Shown one piece after another: positions 55,484 to 64,000 of a stretch of DNA of 64,000 bases. The position numbers were made by a program, and so were the translations under genes. A model generated the notes under the pieces. The model had not been told where the DNA came from, ran no database searches, and worked only from the letters and a program-made list of their open reading frames with translations. Location: assembly GCF_001083785.1 (NCBI RefSeq), contig NZ_LAVL01000035.1, positions 1 to 64,000 of the forward strand, written 5' to 3'. Every line of letters starts with the position of its first letter. Position 1 is the first letter of the stretch. The stretch comes from Nonomuraea sp. SBT364 (GTDB lineage: Bacteria > Actinomycetota > Actinomycetes > Streptosporangiales > Streptosporangiaceae).

Positions 55484-55513
55484 ACCGCCCGGCCCCCAAC
55501 CGGGCGGTTTCTC
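55484..55513 (+). terminator. Terminator after the tRNA
   Basis: ACCGCCCGG (55484-55492) and CCGGGCGGT (55500-55508) form a perfect stem, followed by TTCTC. It starts eight bases after the tRNA. Confidence 0.8.
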
Positions 55514-56133
55514 ATTTACCGCCTGCGCCATCCCCGGACGGCGCCCCATCCCCGTCCTCCGGCCTCACCACCTCGCTGGCGACGGGCCTTCCCCGGAGGG
55601 CGGACCGACGCGTGCATGCGAACCACCGCCCGACGTGAGCGCGCCGAGAGCCCACCCACGCGAGAGCGCGAGGCGCCCGCGGAAAACGTGGAAGCAGGGC
55701 AGCGCGAAGCCCCGCGCTCGAAGCCCCCACGCGGGAAGCGCGGAAGCAAGCGGTGGGAGCGAACGCCCCGCGCGTATGAGAGCACAGGAGCGCGAACGCC
55801 CCGCATGTGAGAGCGCGCAGCGCCGACGCCGCGCCCGACGCGGAAGCGGGAACGCCCTCGCCGCCCCGGCTGGGCCCCAGCCCGCGCCGCCGCCCAAGAG
55901 CGGCCGGGAGGGGTACGCGGGCGGCCCGGGAAGAGTTGAGCCTGTGCCGGCGGCAGCGGAAAGGGCCGGGGCGGGGCGCACGGGTGAGGCCTCGGCCGGG
56001 TCTGCTGCCGGGCAGGGTGCGGCAAAGACTGCGCAGGCCCCGCCGGATATGGGACGTTTTACGGGGGACGGCGGGGAATACCAAGGTTGATCTTGGGTGA
56101 TGTACAGGGTGACGGTCCGTGGAGGTGGGTCTG
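55514..56133. other. Gene-poor interval of about 620 bp
   Basis: No convincing coding sequence was found; long frames exist on both strands, but they are arginine/alanine-rich with no family pattern and no ribosome site. GCGAACGCCCCGC recurs at 55759-55771 and 55792-55804, 33 bases apart, each followed by a GTATGAGAGC or TGTGAGAGC variant. Upstream of the next gene, CCAAG-GTTGAT-CTTGG (56081-56096) is a possible operator. Confidence 0.6.
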
Positions 56134-56553
56134 GTGGGATTGAGCGAGCAGGAGCGGGAGAAGTTCCTGGCCGAGTCGCACATCGCGGGGGTGGCCGTGG
56201 ACGCCGGCCCCGGGCGGGCGCCGCTGAACGTGCCGGTCTGGTACGACTACGAGCCGGGCGGGGCGGTGGAGTTCCTGACCGGGGCGGATTCGGTCAAGGC
56301 GCGGCTGATCGGGAAGGCGGGCCGGTTCACGTTGCTGGTGCAGCGGACGAGCCCGACCTACAGGTACGTGTCGGTGGAGGGGCCGGTCGTGGGCCAGGGA
56401 CCGACGACGCTGGCGCAGCTGACCCGGATCGCGGCCCGCTACCTGCCGCCGGAGGCGGTGGCCGGGTACGTGGAGGGCTCGGACCTGAACGCGCTGGTGA
56501 CGTTCCGGATGAGCCCGGAGCGGTGGCTGTCGGCGGACCTCGGCGTGCTCTGA
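56134..56553 (+). CDS. Pyridoxamine 5'-phosphate oxidase-family (FMN/F420 split-barrel) protein
   Basis: This 139-residue protein has the split-barrel pattern: LSEQEREKFLAESHIAGVAVD, NVPVWYDYEPGGAVEFLTG and LLVQRTSPTYRYVSVEGPV. This group includes F420- or FMN-binding oxidoreductases; the cofactor is not certain. GTG 56134 follows GGAGG by eight bases; an earlier GTG at 56119 is inside that ribosome site. It lies 62 bp before dapD. Confidence 0.8.
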   Translation: MGLSEQEREKFLAESHIAGVAVDAGPGRAPLNVPVWYDYEPGGAVEFLTGADSVKARLIGKAGRFTLLVQRTSPTYRYVSVEGPVVGQGPTTLAQLTRIAARYLPPEAVAGYVEGSDLNALVTFRMSPERWLSADLGVL

Positions 56554-56615
56554 AAGGCACGCGACGCGGTGCGGGCTGAGCTGGGCGTGGAGCGGATCGC
56601 GGTATTTTGTGGCAC

Positions 56616-57578
56616 GTGACTGCTATCGATCCCACCGTTACCGGCGCGTACGGCGTCGGACTGGCCACCGTCGCCGCTGACGGCACCGTACTCGACACCT
56701 GGTTCCCCGCTCCGGAGCTGGGCGAGCCGCCCGTCACGGGCACCGAGCGGCTGCCCGCCGGGGAGGCGGGCGAGCTGGCCTCGCTCATCGGTCCCGACGA
56801 GGCGCGCGGGGTCGAGGTGGTGGCGGTGCGCACCGGCATCGCCAAGCTCTCCGAGCCGCCCGCCGACGCGCACGACGCCTACCTGCGGCTGCACCTGCTG
56901 TCGCACCGGCTGGTGCGGCCGCACGGGCTGAGCCTGGACGGGGTGTTCGGCAAGCTCGCCAACGTGGTGTGGACGAACTTCGGGCCGTGCGCCGTCGAGG
57001 GGTTCGAGTCGGCGCGGCTGCGGCTGCGGGCGCGGGGCGTGGTGACGGTCTACGGGGTGGACAAGTTCCCGCGGATGGTCGACTACGTGATGCCCGCCGG
57101 GGTGCGGATCGCCGACGCCGACCGGGTGCGCCTGGGCGCGCATCTGGCGAGCGGCACGACGGTCATGCACGAGGGGTTCGTGAACTTCAACGCCGGCACC
57201 CTCGGCACCGCCATGGTGGAGGGCCGGATCTCGGCCGGTGTGGTCGTCGGCCCGGACTCCGACGTCGGCGGCGGCGCGTCGATCATGGGCACGCTGTCGG
57301 GCGGCGGCAAGCAGGTCATCTCGGTCGGCGAGCGCTGCCTGGTGGGCGCGAACGCGGGCCTCGGCATCTCGCTGGGTGACGACTGCGTGGTGGAGGCGGG
57401 CCTGTACGTGACGGCGGGCACCCGGGTGACGCTGCCCGACGGGAGCGTCGTCAAGGCCAAGGAGCTGTCGGGCGCGGACGGCGTCCTGCTGCGCCGCAAC
57501 TCGCAGTCGGGCGCGGTGGAGGCGATCCCGCGCAAGGGCGGCGGCGTGGAGCTGAACGCGGCCCTGCACGCGAACTGA
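56616..57578 (+). CDS. dapD: Tetrahydrodipicolinate N-succinyltransferase
   Basis: This 320-residue enzyme adds succinate to tetrahydrodipicolinate on the way to meso-diaminopimelate and lysine. It has the actinobacterial (Rv1201c-type) form: [31 protein letters not shown], then a left-handed helix with [20 protein letters not shown] and [17 protein letters not shown] 56616 is preceded by TATTTT at 56603-56608, fitting a leaderless start. Wall biosynthesis depends on its product. Confidence 0.93.
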   Translation: MTAIDPTVTGAYGVGLATVAADGTVLDTWFPAPELGEPPVTGTERLPAGEAGELASLIGPDEARGVEVVAVRTGIAKLSEPPADAHDAYLRLHLLSHRLVRPHGLSLDGVFGKLANVVWTNFGPCAVEGFESARLRLRARGVVTVYGVDKFPRMVDYVMPAGVRIADADRVRLGAHLASGTTVMHEGFVNFNAGTLGTAMVEGRISAGVVVGPDSDVGGGASIMGTLSGGGKQVISVGERCLVGANAGLGISLGDDCVVEAGLYVTAGTRVTLPDGSVVKAKELSGADGVLLRRNSQSGAVEAIPRKGGGVELNAALHAN

Positions 57579-57609
57579 GACGGAACTCGGACAGCGCGAA
57601 GAAGGCGGA

Positions 57610-57645
57610 GAAGGCGGAAAGGGCCGGTCGGCTCTTTCCGCCTTC
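57610..57645. terminator. Bidirectional terminator between dapD and pyk
   Basis: GAAGGCGGAAAG (57610-57621) pairs perfectly with CTTTCCGCCTTC (57634-57645) around a 12-base loop, between convergent genes. Confidence 0.8.
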
Positions 57646-57659
57646 GGATCGTTCCGGCG

Positions 57660-59090
57660 TCAGTTGGTGTGCGACACCGCGGAGCCGATGGTGTGCACGC
57701 GCAGGGCGTTGGTGGAGCCGGGGGTGCCGGGAGGCGAGCCGGCCACGATGACGACCTTGTCGCCCTTCTCCAGGCGGCCCAGCGACAGCAGCGACGCCTC
57801 GACCTGGCGGACCATGTCGTCGGTGTGGTGCACGAACGGCACCTGGAACGTCTCCACGCCCCACGTGAGCGAGAGCTGGCCGCGCACGTGGGCGGCGGAG
57901 GTGAAGGCCAGCAGCGGGATCGGGGAGCGGTAGCGGGCCAGGCGGCGCGCGGTCTCGCCGGACATGGTGAACGCCACCAGCGCCTTGGCGCCGACGATCG
58001 CGCCCACCTCGGCGGCGGCGCGGGCGATGGCCCCGCCGGTGGTCTCCGGCATGCGCTCCAGGGTGTGGGTGGCGTGCAGCGAGGACTTCTCGGCGGCGCA
58101 GGCGATGCGGTCCATGGTGGAGACCGCCTCGATCGGGTAGTTGCCGACCGAGGTCTCGCCCGAGAGCATGACGGCGTCGGCGCCGTCCATGACGGCGTAG
58201 GCGACGTCGGAGGCCTCGGCGCGGGTGGGCCGCGGCGAGCTCATCATCGAGTCGAGCATCTGGGTGGCGACGATGACCGGGCGGGCCTTCTCGCGGCACA
58301 GCTCGATGATGCGGCGCTGCACGATCGGGACCTGCTCCAGGGGCAGTTCGACGCCGAGGTCGCCGCGGGCGACCATGATGCCGTCGAAGGCCTCGACGAT
58401 CTCGGGGAGGCGCTCGACGGCCTGCGGCTTCTCGATCTTGGCGAGCAGCGGGAGGCGGACGGCCTCCTGCTCCATGATGTTGCGCACCACATCGGCGTCG
58501 GACGGGCGGCGGACGAACGACAGGGCGATCATGTCGAAGCCGGTGCGCAGCGCCCAGCGCAGGTCGGCCTCGTCCTTGTCGGTGAGCGCGGGGGCGCTGA
58601 CGTTGATGCCGGGGAGGTTGAGGCCCTTGTTGTCGGAGATCATGCCACCGATGACGACCCGGGTGATGACCCGCTCGCTCTCGACGCGGGTGGCCTCCAG
58701 GACGAGGCGGCCGTCGTCGACGAGGATGGTGTCGCCGGGGCGCACGTCGCCCGGCAGGCCCTTGTAGGTGGTCGACACCTGGTCACGGTCGCCGGGGACG
58801 TCCTCGGCGGTGATGGTGAAGACGTCGCCGAAGCCGAGGCGGACCGGGCCTTCCTCGAACGTGCCGACGCGGATCTTGGGGCCTTGCAGGTCGGCGAGCA
58901 GGCCTACACCGCGGCCGAGGTCGGCCGCCACCTCCCTGACCCGGTCGTAGACCTCTCTGTGCATGTCATGATTGCCATGGCTGAGGTTGAACCGTGCCAC
59001 ATCCATGCCGGCGGCGATGAGCTCGCGCAGGCGTTCGGGAGAGGATGTGGCGGGGCCTAGGGTGCAGACGATTTTCGCGCGACGAGTCAC
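57660..59090 (-). CDS. pyk: Pyruvate kinase
   Basis: This 476-residue glycolytic enzyme converts phosphoenolpyruvate and ADP into pyruvate and ATP. It has RRAKIVCTLGPAT at the start, RFNLSHGNHDMH, the active-site motif LLAKIEKPQAVE, MVARGDLGVE and ATQMLDSMMSSPRPTRAE. GTG 59090 matches the family N-terminus and follows GGTAGGA. The lysine in KIEKP is the catalytic K. The C-terminal regulatory domain (from about 350) is intact. Confidence 0.96.
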   Translation of the reverse strand: MTRRAKIVCTLGPATSSPERLRELIAAGMDVARFNLSHGNHDMHREVYDRVREVAADLGRGVGLLADLQGPKIRVGTFEEGPVRLGFGDVFTITAEDVPGDRDQVSTTYKGLPGDVRPGDTILVDDGRLVLEATRVESERVITRVVIGGMISDNKGLNLPGINVSAPALTDKDEADLRWALRTGFDMIALSFVRRPSDADVVRNIMEQEAVRLPLLAKIEKPQAVERLPEIVEAFDGIMVARGDLGVELPLEQVPIVQRRIIELCREKARPVIVATQMLDSMMSSPRPTRAEASDVAYAVMDGADAVMLSGETSVGNYPIEAVSTMDRIACAAEKSSLHATHTLERMPETTGGAIARAAAEVGAIVGAKALVAFTMSGETARRLARYRSPIPLLAFTSAAHVRGQLSLTWGVETFQVPFVHHTDDMVRQVEASLLSLGRLEKGDKVVIVAGSPPGTPGSTNALRVHTIGSAVSHTN

Positions 59091-59125
59091 GAGTCCTACC
59101 TTAATTGGTACAGACCACTTGGCAG

Positions 59126-59472
59126 TCACTGACGACGGAGAACGTACCCGACGTAGGAGAACAAGACGGCAACGGCGACCAGCAGGCGTGCCAAGTTCGT
59201 GTATTCCTCCGGATAGATGACGCCCTCGATGTAGTGGTCGATGAAGCCGGCGGCCGGCAGCCCGTCGAGCCCGGCGTTGCGCCGCGCCCAGTCTTCGAGC
59301 AGCGTGAGCGGGCACTCGACGCCGGTGACGACCGACAGCAGGCCCCAGCCGGCGACGGCGAGGTGCACCCAGATCGTACGCCTCCAGCGCCAGGCGACGA
59401 ACCCACCCACCGCCAGGTAGGCGAGGAACGTGAGGTGCACCACCAGCGCCGCGTCCGCGATGAGGCGATACA

Positions 59473-59476
<4 letters not shown>
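59126..59476 (-). CDS. DUF2784-family membrane protein
   Basis: This 116-residue protein has three to four hydrophobic helices (ADAALVVHLTFLAYLAVGGFV, VHLAVAGWGLLSVVTGVECPLTLLE and LARLLVAVAVLFSYVGYVL, read in pieces) and the motif GFIDHYIEGVIYP that marks DUF2784. The function is unknown. Its ATG overlaps the stop of the protease gene by four bases (ATGA), so the two are translationally coupled. Confidence 0.85.
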
Positions 59477-61116
<1,640 letters not shown>

Positions 61117-61198
61117 ATTTCCTCCATCCCCCGCACTCCCCCAGAAACTGCATCTTCCCGACACCGACCGGGTGATGCAACTCGGCCCGAAGTCAGCG

Positions 61199-61238
61199 CG
61201 AAGCGCCCGCCCCTCTTCCTTGAGGGACGGGCGCTTCG
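61199..61238 (-). terminator. Terminator after gltD
   Basis: CGAAGCGCCCG (61199-61209) pairs with CGGGCGCTTCG (61228-61238), with CCCTC/GAGGG inside. It lies seven bases beyond the gltD stop, reading leftward. Confidence 0.85.
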
Positions 61239-61245
61239 GGACGTG

Positions 61246-62724
61246 CTAGACCAGCGGACGGGCCGTCGGCAGGATCGGGTAAGGCAGCGCCGTCTCGCCG
61301 GTCAGGTAGCGGTCGACGCCGCTGGCGGCGGCACGGCCCTCGGCGATGGCCCAGACGATCAGCGACTGCCCGCGCCCCATGTCGCCGGCCACGAACACGC
61401 CGTCGACCTTGGACATGTACGTCTTGTCGCGCGAGACGTTGCCTCGGGCGTCGTAGAAGCCGTCACCGGCCAGCTCGGCCAGGTCCTGGAGCAGGGCGCC
61501 CTTCTCCGGGCCGAGGAAGCCCATCGACAGGGTGACCAGCTCGGCGGGGATCTCCCGCTCGGTGCCCGGGATCGGCTTGAACCCGTTCTGCGGGCCCTCG
61601 ACCTCGACCAGGCGCAGCGCGCGCACGTTGCCGTCGGCGTCGCCGGTGAACTCGGTCGTGGAGACCGCGTAGACGCGCTCACCGCCGCCGTCGGCCAGCT
61701 CCTCGTGCGCGCTCTCCATCTTGAACAGGATGGGGAACGTCGGCCACGGCTGGCTGCCGGGCCGCGACGCGGGCGGCTGGGGCATGATCTCCAGCTGGGT
61801 CACGGAGGCCGCGCCCTGCCGGATGGCGGTGCCGATGCAGTCGGCGCCGGTGTCGCCGCCGCCGATCACCACCACGTGCTTGCCCTCGGCCGAGACGGGC
61901 GGGACCGCGTAGTCGCCCTCCTGGACCTTGTTGGACAGCGGCAGGTACTCCATCGCCTGGTAGACGCCCTTGAGGTCGCGCCCCGCCACCGGCAGGTCGC
62001 GCCAGGCCGTGGCGCCTCCGGACAGCACCACCGCGTCGTACTGCTCGCGCAGCTCGGCGGCGGTGACGTCGACGCCGACGTCGACGCCGGTGCGGAACTC
62101 GGTGCCCTCGGCCCGCATCTGGGCCAGGCGCCGGTCGATGTGCCGCTTCTCCATCTTGAACTCGGGGATGCCGTAGCGCAGCAGCCCGCCGATGCGGTCG
62201 GCGCGCTCGTACACCACCACGTCGTGACCGGCGCGGGTGAGCTGCTGGGCGGCGGCCAGCCCGGCGGGGCCGGAGCCGACGACCGCGACCTTCTTGCCCG
62301 TCCTGACCGCCGGGGGCTGCGGGGTGACCCAGCCCTCGGCGAACGCGCGGTCGATGATCTCGACCTCGACCCGCTTGATCGCCACCGGGTCGGAGTTGAT
62401 GCCCAGCACGCACGCCGCCTCGCACGGAGCCGGGCAGAGCCTGCCGGTGAACTCCGGGAAGTTGTTGGTGGCGTGCAGCCGCTCGATCGCCTCCTGGTAG
62501 TCGGTGCGGTGGACGAGGTCGTTCCACTCCGGGATGAGGTTGCCCAGCGGGCAGCCGTTGTGGCAGAACGGGATGCCGCAGTCCATGCAGCGGGCCGCCT
62601 GCTTGGTCAGCTTCTCCTGCGGGAAGTCCTGGTAGACCTCCTGCCAGTCGCCGATGCGGACGTCCACGGGGCGGCGCGCCGGCAGCTCGCGGTCGTGCGT
62701 GAGGAAACCCTTGGGGTCGGCCAT
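61246..62724 (-). CDS. gltD: Glutamate synthase (NADPH) small subunit
   Basis: This 492-residue flavoprotein passes electrons from NADPH to GltB. It has iron-sulphur cysteines C46, C49, C54 and C58 (RCMDCGIPFCHNGCPL), a second set in CPAPCEAAC, FAD motif VAVVGSGPAGLAA and NADPH motif VVVIGGGDTGADC. Its ATG is 13 bases after the gltB stop, so the two form one transcript that ends at the following hairpin. Confidence 0.96.
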   Translation of the reverse strand: MADPKGFLTHDRELPARRPVDVRIGDWQEVYQDFPQEKLTKQAARCMDCGIPFCHNGCPLGNLIPEWNDLVHRTDYQEAIERLHATNNFPEFTGRLCPAPCEAACVLGINSDPVAIKRVEVEIIDRAFAEGWVTPQPPAVRTGKKVAVVGSGPAGLAAAQQLTRAGHDVVVYERADRIGGLLRYGIPEFKMEKRHIDRRLAQMRAEGTEFRTGVDVGVDVTAAELREQYDAVVLSGGATAWRDLPVAGRDLKGVYQAMEYLPLSNKVQEGDYAVPPVSAEGKHVVVIGGGDTGADCIGTAIRQGAASVTQLEIMPQPPASRPGSQPWPTFPILFKMESAHEELADGGGERVYAVSTTEFTGDADGNVRALRLVEVEGPQNGFKPIPGTEREIPAELVTLSMGFLGPEKGALLQDLAELAGDGFYDARGNVSRDKTYMSKVDGVFVAGDMGRGQSLIVWAIAEGRAAASGVDRYLTGETALPYPILPTARPLV

Positions 62725-62737
62725 GCGGTACGCCTCC

Positions 62738-64000
62738 TTAACCCTGGACCGCGGCCGCCATGACGGCCTCGTCGATGTCCCTGCCTTCGATGCGGGCGGC
62801 CTCGGCGGCCTCCATGACCCGCTTGTAGTCGGTCGGCATGATCTTGCCGAACCGGCCGAGCGCGGCGTCCCAGTCGGCCAGCAGTTGCTTGGCCACCGGG
62901 GAGCCGGTCTCGGCGAAGTGCTGCTCCACGGTCTCCTTGAGGAAGTCCGCGTCCTGGCCGGTGAGCGGCTCGATGGCGACCATCTCGCGGTTGACCCGAT
63001 CCGGCTGGAGGTCGAGCAGGTAGGCGACGCCGCCGGACATGCCCGCCGCGAAGTTGCGGCCGGTGGGGCCGAGGACGACCGTCCGGCCGCCGGTCATGTA
63101 CTCGCAGCCGTGGTCGCCGACGCCCTCGACGACAGCGGTCGCGCCCGAGTTGCGGACGCAGAACCGCTCGCCGACGACGCCCCGGATGAACACCTCGCCG
63201 GACGTGGCCCCGTACAGGGCGACGTTGCCCGCGATGATGTGGCCGTCCAGCGGGGCCGCGTCGTGCGGCCGCAGCGTGATCCGCCCGCCCGACAGGCCCT
63301 TGCCGAGGTAGTCGTTGGCGTCGCCGGTGAGCCGCAGCGTGATGCCGCGCGGCACGAACGCGCCGAAGGAGTTGCCCGCCGAACCGGTGAAGGAGATGTC
63401 GATCGTGTTGTCGGGCAGGCCGGCGCCGCCGTGACGCTTGGTGACCTGGTAGCCGAGCATGGTGCCGACGGTCCGGTTCACGTTGCGGATGGGCAGTTCC
63501 AGCGTGACCGGCGTGCCGTCCTCCAGCGCGCCCTCGGCGAGCTGGATGAGCGTGTTGTCCAGCGCGTGCCGCAGCCCGTGGTCCTGCTCGGCGGTGCGCC
63601 GCAGCGGGGTGCCCTGGGGCAGCTCCGGGCGGTGCAGGATCGGCGACAGGTCCAGGCCGCCGGCCTTCCAGTGGTTCTCGGCCGCGCTCACGTCGAGCAT
63701 CTCGACGTGCCCGATGGCCTCGTCCAGCGAGCGGAAGCCCAGCTCGGCCAGGTATTCGCGGATCTCCTCGGCGATGAACTCGAAGAAGTTGACCACGAAC
63801 TCCGGCTTGCCGGCGAAGCGCTTGCGCAGCTCCGGGTTCTGCGTGGCGACGCCGACCGGGCAGGTGTCGAGGTGGCACACCCGCATCATCACGCAGCCGG
63901 ACACGACCAGCGGCGCGGTGGCGAAGCCGTACTCCTCGGCGCCCAGCAGCGCCGCGATGACCACGTCGCGGCCGGTCTTGAGCTGGCCGTCGACCTGCAC
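62738..64000 (-). CDS. gltB: Glutamate synthase large subunit, C-terminal part
   Basis: Only the last 420 residues are present; the 5' end lies beyond the right edge. The fragment opens in the synthase TIM barrel ([22 protein letters not shown]), includes the 3Fe-4S cysteines in [17 protein letters not shown] and ends with the C-terminal GXGXG beta-helix ([46 protein letters not shown]). GltB transfers the glutamine amide to 2-oxoglutarate. A leading methionine would be an artefact; the gene continues. Confidence 0.96.
   Translation of the reverse strand: MQVDGQLKTGRDVVIAALLGAEEYGFATAPLVVSGCVMMRVCHLDTCPVGVATQNPELRKRFAGKPEFVVNFFEFIAEEIREYLAELGFRSLDEAIGHVEMLDVSAAENHWKAGGLDLSPILHRPELPQGTPLRRTAEQDHGLRHALDNTLIQLAEGALEDGTPVTLELPIRNVNRTVGTMLGYQVTKRHGGAGLPDNTIDISFTGSAGNSFGAFVPRGITLRLTGDANDYLGKGLSGGRITLRPHDAAPLDGHIIAGNVALYGATSGEVFIRGVVGERFCVRNSGATAVVEGVGDHGCEYMTGGRTVVLGPTGRNFAAGMSGGVAYLLDLQPDRVNREMVAIEPLTGQDADFLKETVEQHFAETGSPVAKQLLADWDAALGRFGKIMPTDYKRVMEAAEAARIEGRDIDEAVMAAAVQG

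Noticed and set aside
55452-56183. Possible genes after the tRNA on either strand
   Set aside because: Compositionally biased, overlapping in several frames, no ribosome sites or recognisable domains.

Overview
The window is about 72% G+C, densely packed, with many GTG/TTG starts and few AT-rich gaps. The order pyrG, Nudix hydrolase, xerD, ParA-family ATPase, scpA, scpB, and the series coaE, rpsA, polA, livHMGF, ANTAR regulator, pyk, gltD, gltB, are typical of filamentous actinobacteria. The paired SPFH proteins, the Spo0M homologue and the large STAND protein point towards Streptosporangiales (for example Nonomuraea or a relative). That placement is an inference from gene content; no 16S gene is present.

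Layout. 1-5118: chromosome segregation and CTP synthesis on the minus strand. 5228-11699: a hexapeptide acyltransferase, a nitronate monooxygenase, and a small catabolic/regulatory block (GntR/HutC regulator, dimethylglycine/sarcosine dehydrogenase-like enzyme, choline-kinase-like protein). Two divergent leaderless promoters of this block share one palindrome. 11696-17458: PadR regulator with hydrolase, a broken SDR gene, a Uma2-type nuclease, a zinc-ribbon protein, VOC proteins and a PepSY lipoprotein. 17491-21652: uvrB and an ABC exporter with its XRE regulator. 21794-28599: two SPFH membrane proteins with Spo0M, then a separate unit of a two-TM protein, a cupin and an IMPase-family phosphatase, followed by two small genes. 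28622-30285: a lipoprotein and an ArsB/SLC13-like carrier.

30343-35916 is the most unusual gene. It encodes a 1857-residue protein with, in order, a TIR domain, a metallophosphoesterase-like domain that has lost most metal ligands, an unassigned module, a NACHT ATPase, pentapeptide repeats and about 15 WD40 units. This is the layout of a STAND-type sensor coupled to an NAD-cleaving or signalling TIR effector, and is the best candidate here for an undescribed immune system.

36165-44509: housekeeping genes (coaE, rpsA, polA) with GNAT, epoxide hydrolase, polysaccharide deacetylase and hotdog thioesterase genes. 44897-54560: a branched-chain amino-acid ABC transporter (livHMGF) whose LivH carries an extra secreted Ig-like N-terminal domain, facing three paralogous substrate-binding lipoproteins on the opposite strand. 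54707-64000: ANTAR regulator, an odd tRNA with a leucine anticodon but a short variable loop, a gene-poor stretch of about 650 bp, a PNPOx-family protein, dapD, pyk, a DUF2784 protein with a subtilisin-like lipoprotein, gltD and the 3' part of gltB.

A recurring structural theme is short tandem repeats that begin at a gene's stop codon and run into its 3' flank (16985, 28596, 35913 and 53201). Inverted repeats are also placed exactly at promoters, most clearly at 10152-10173, 12256-12279, 21663-21682 and 44743-44762.
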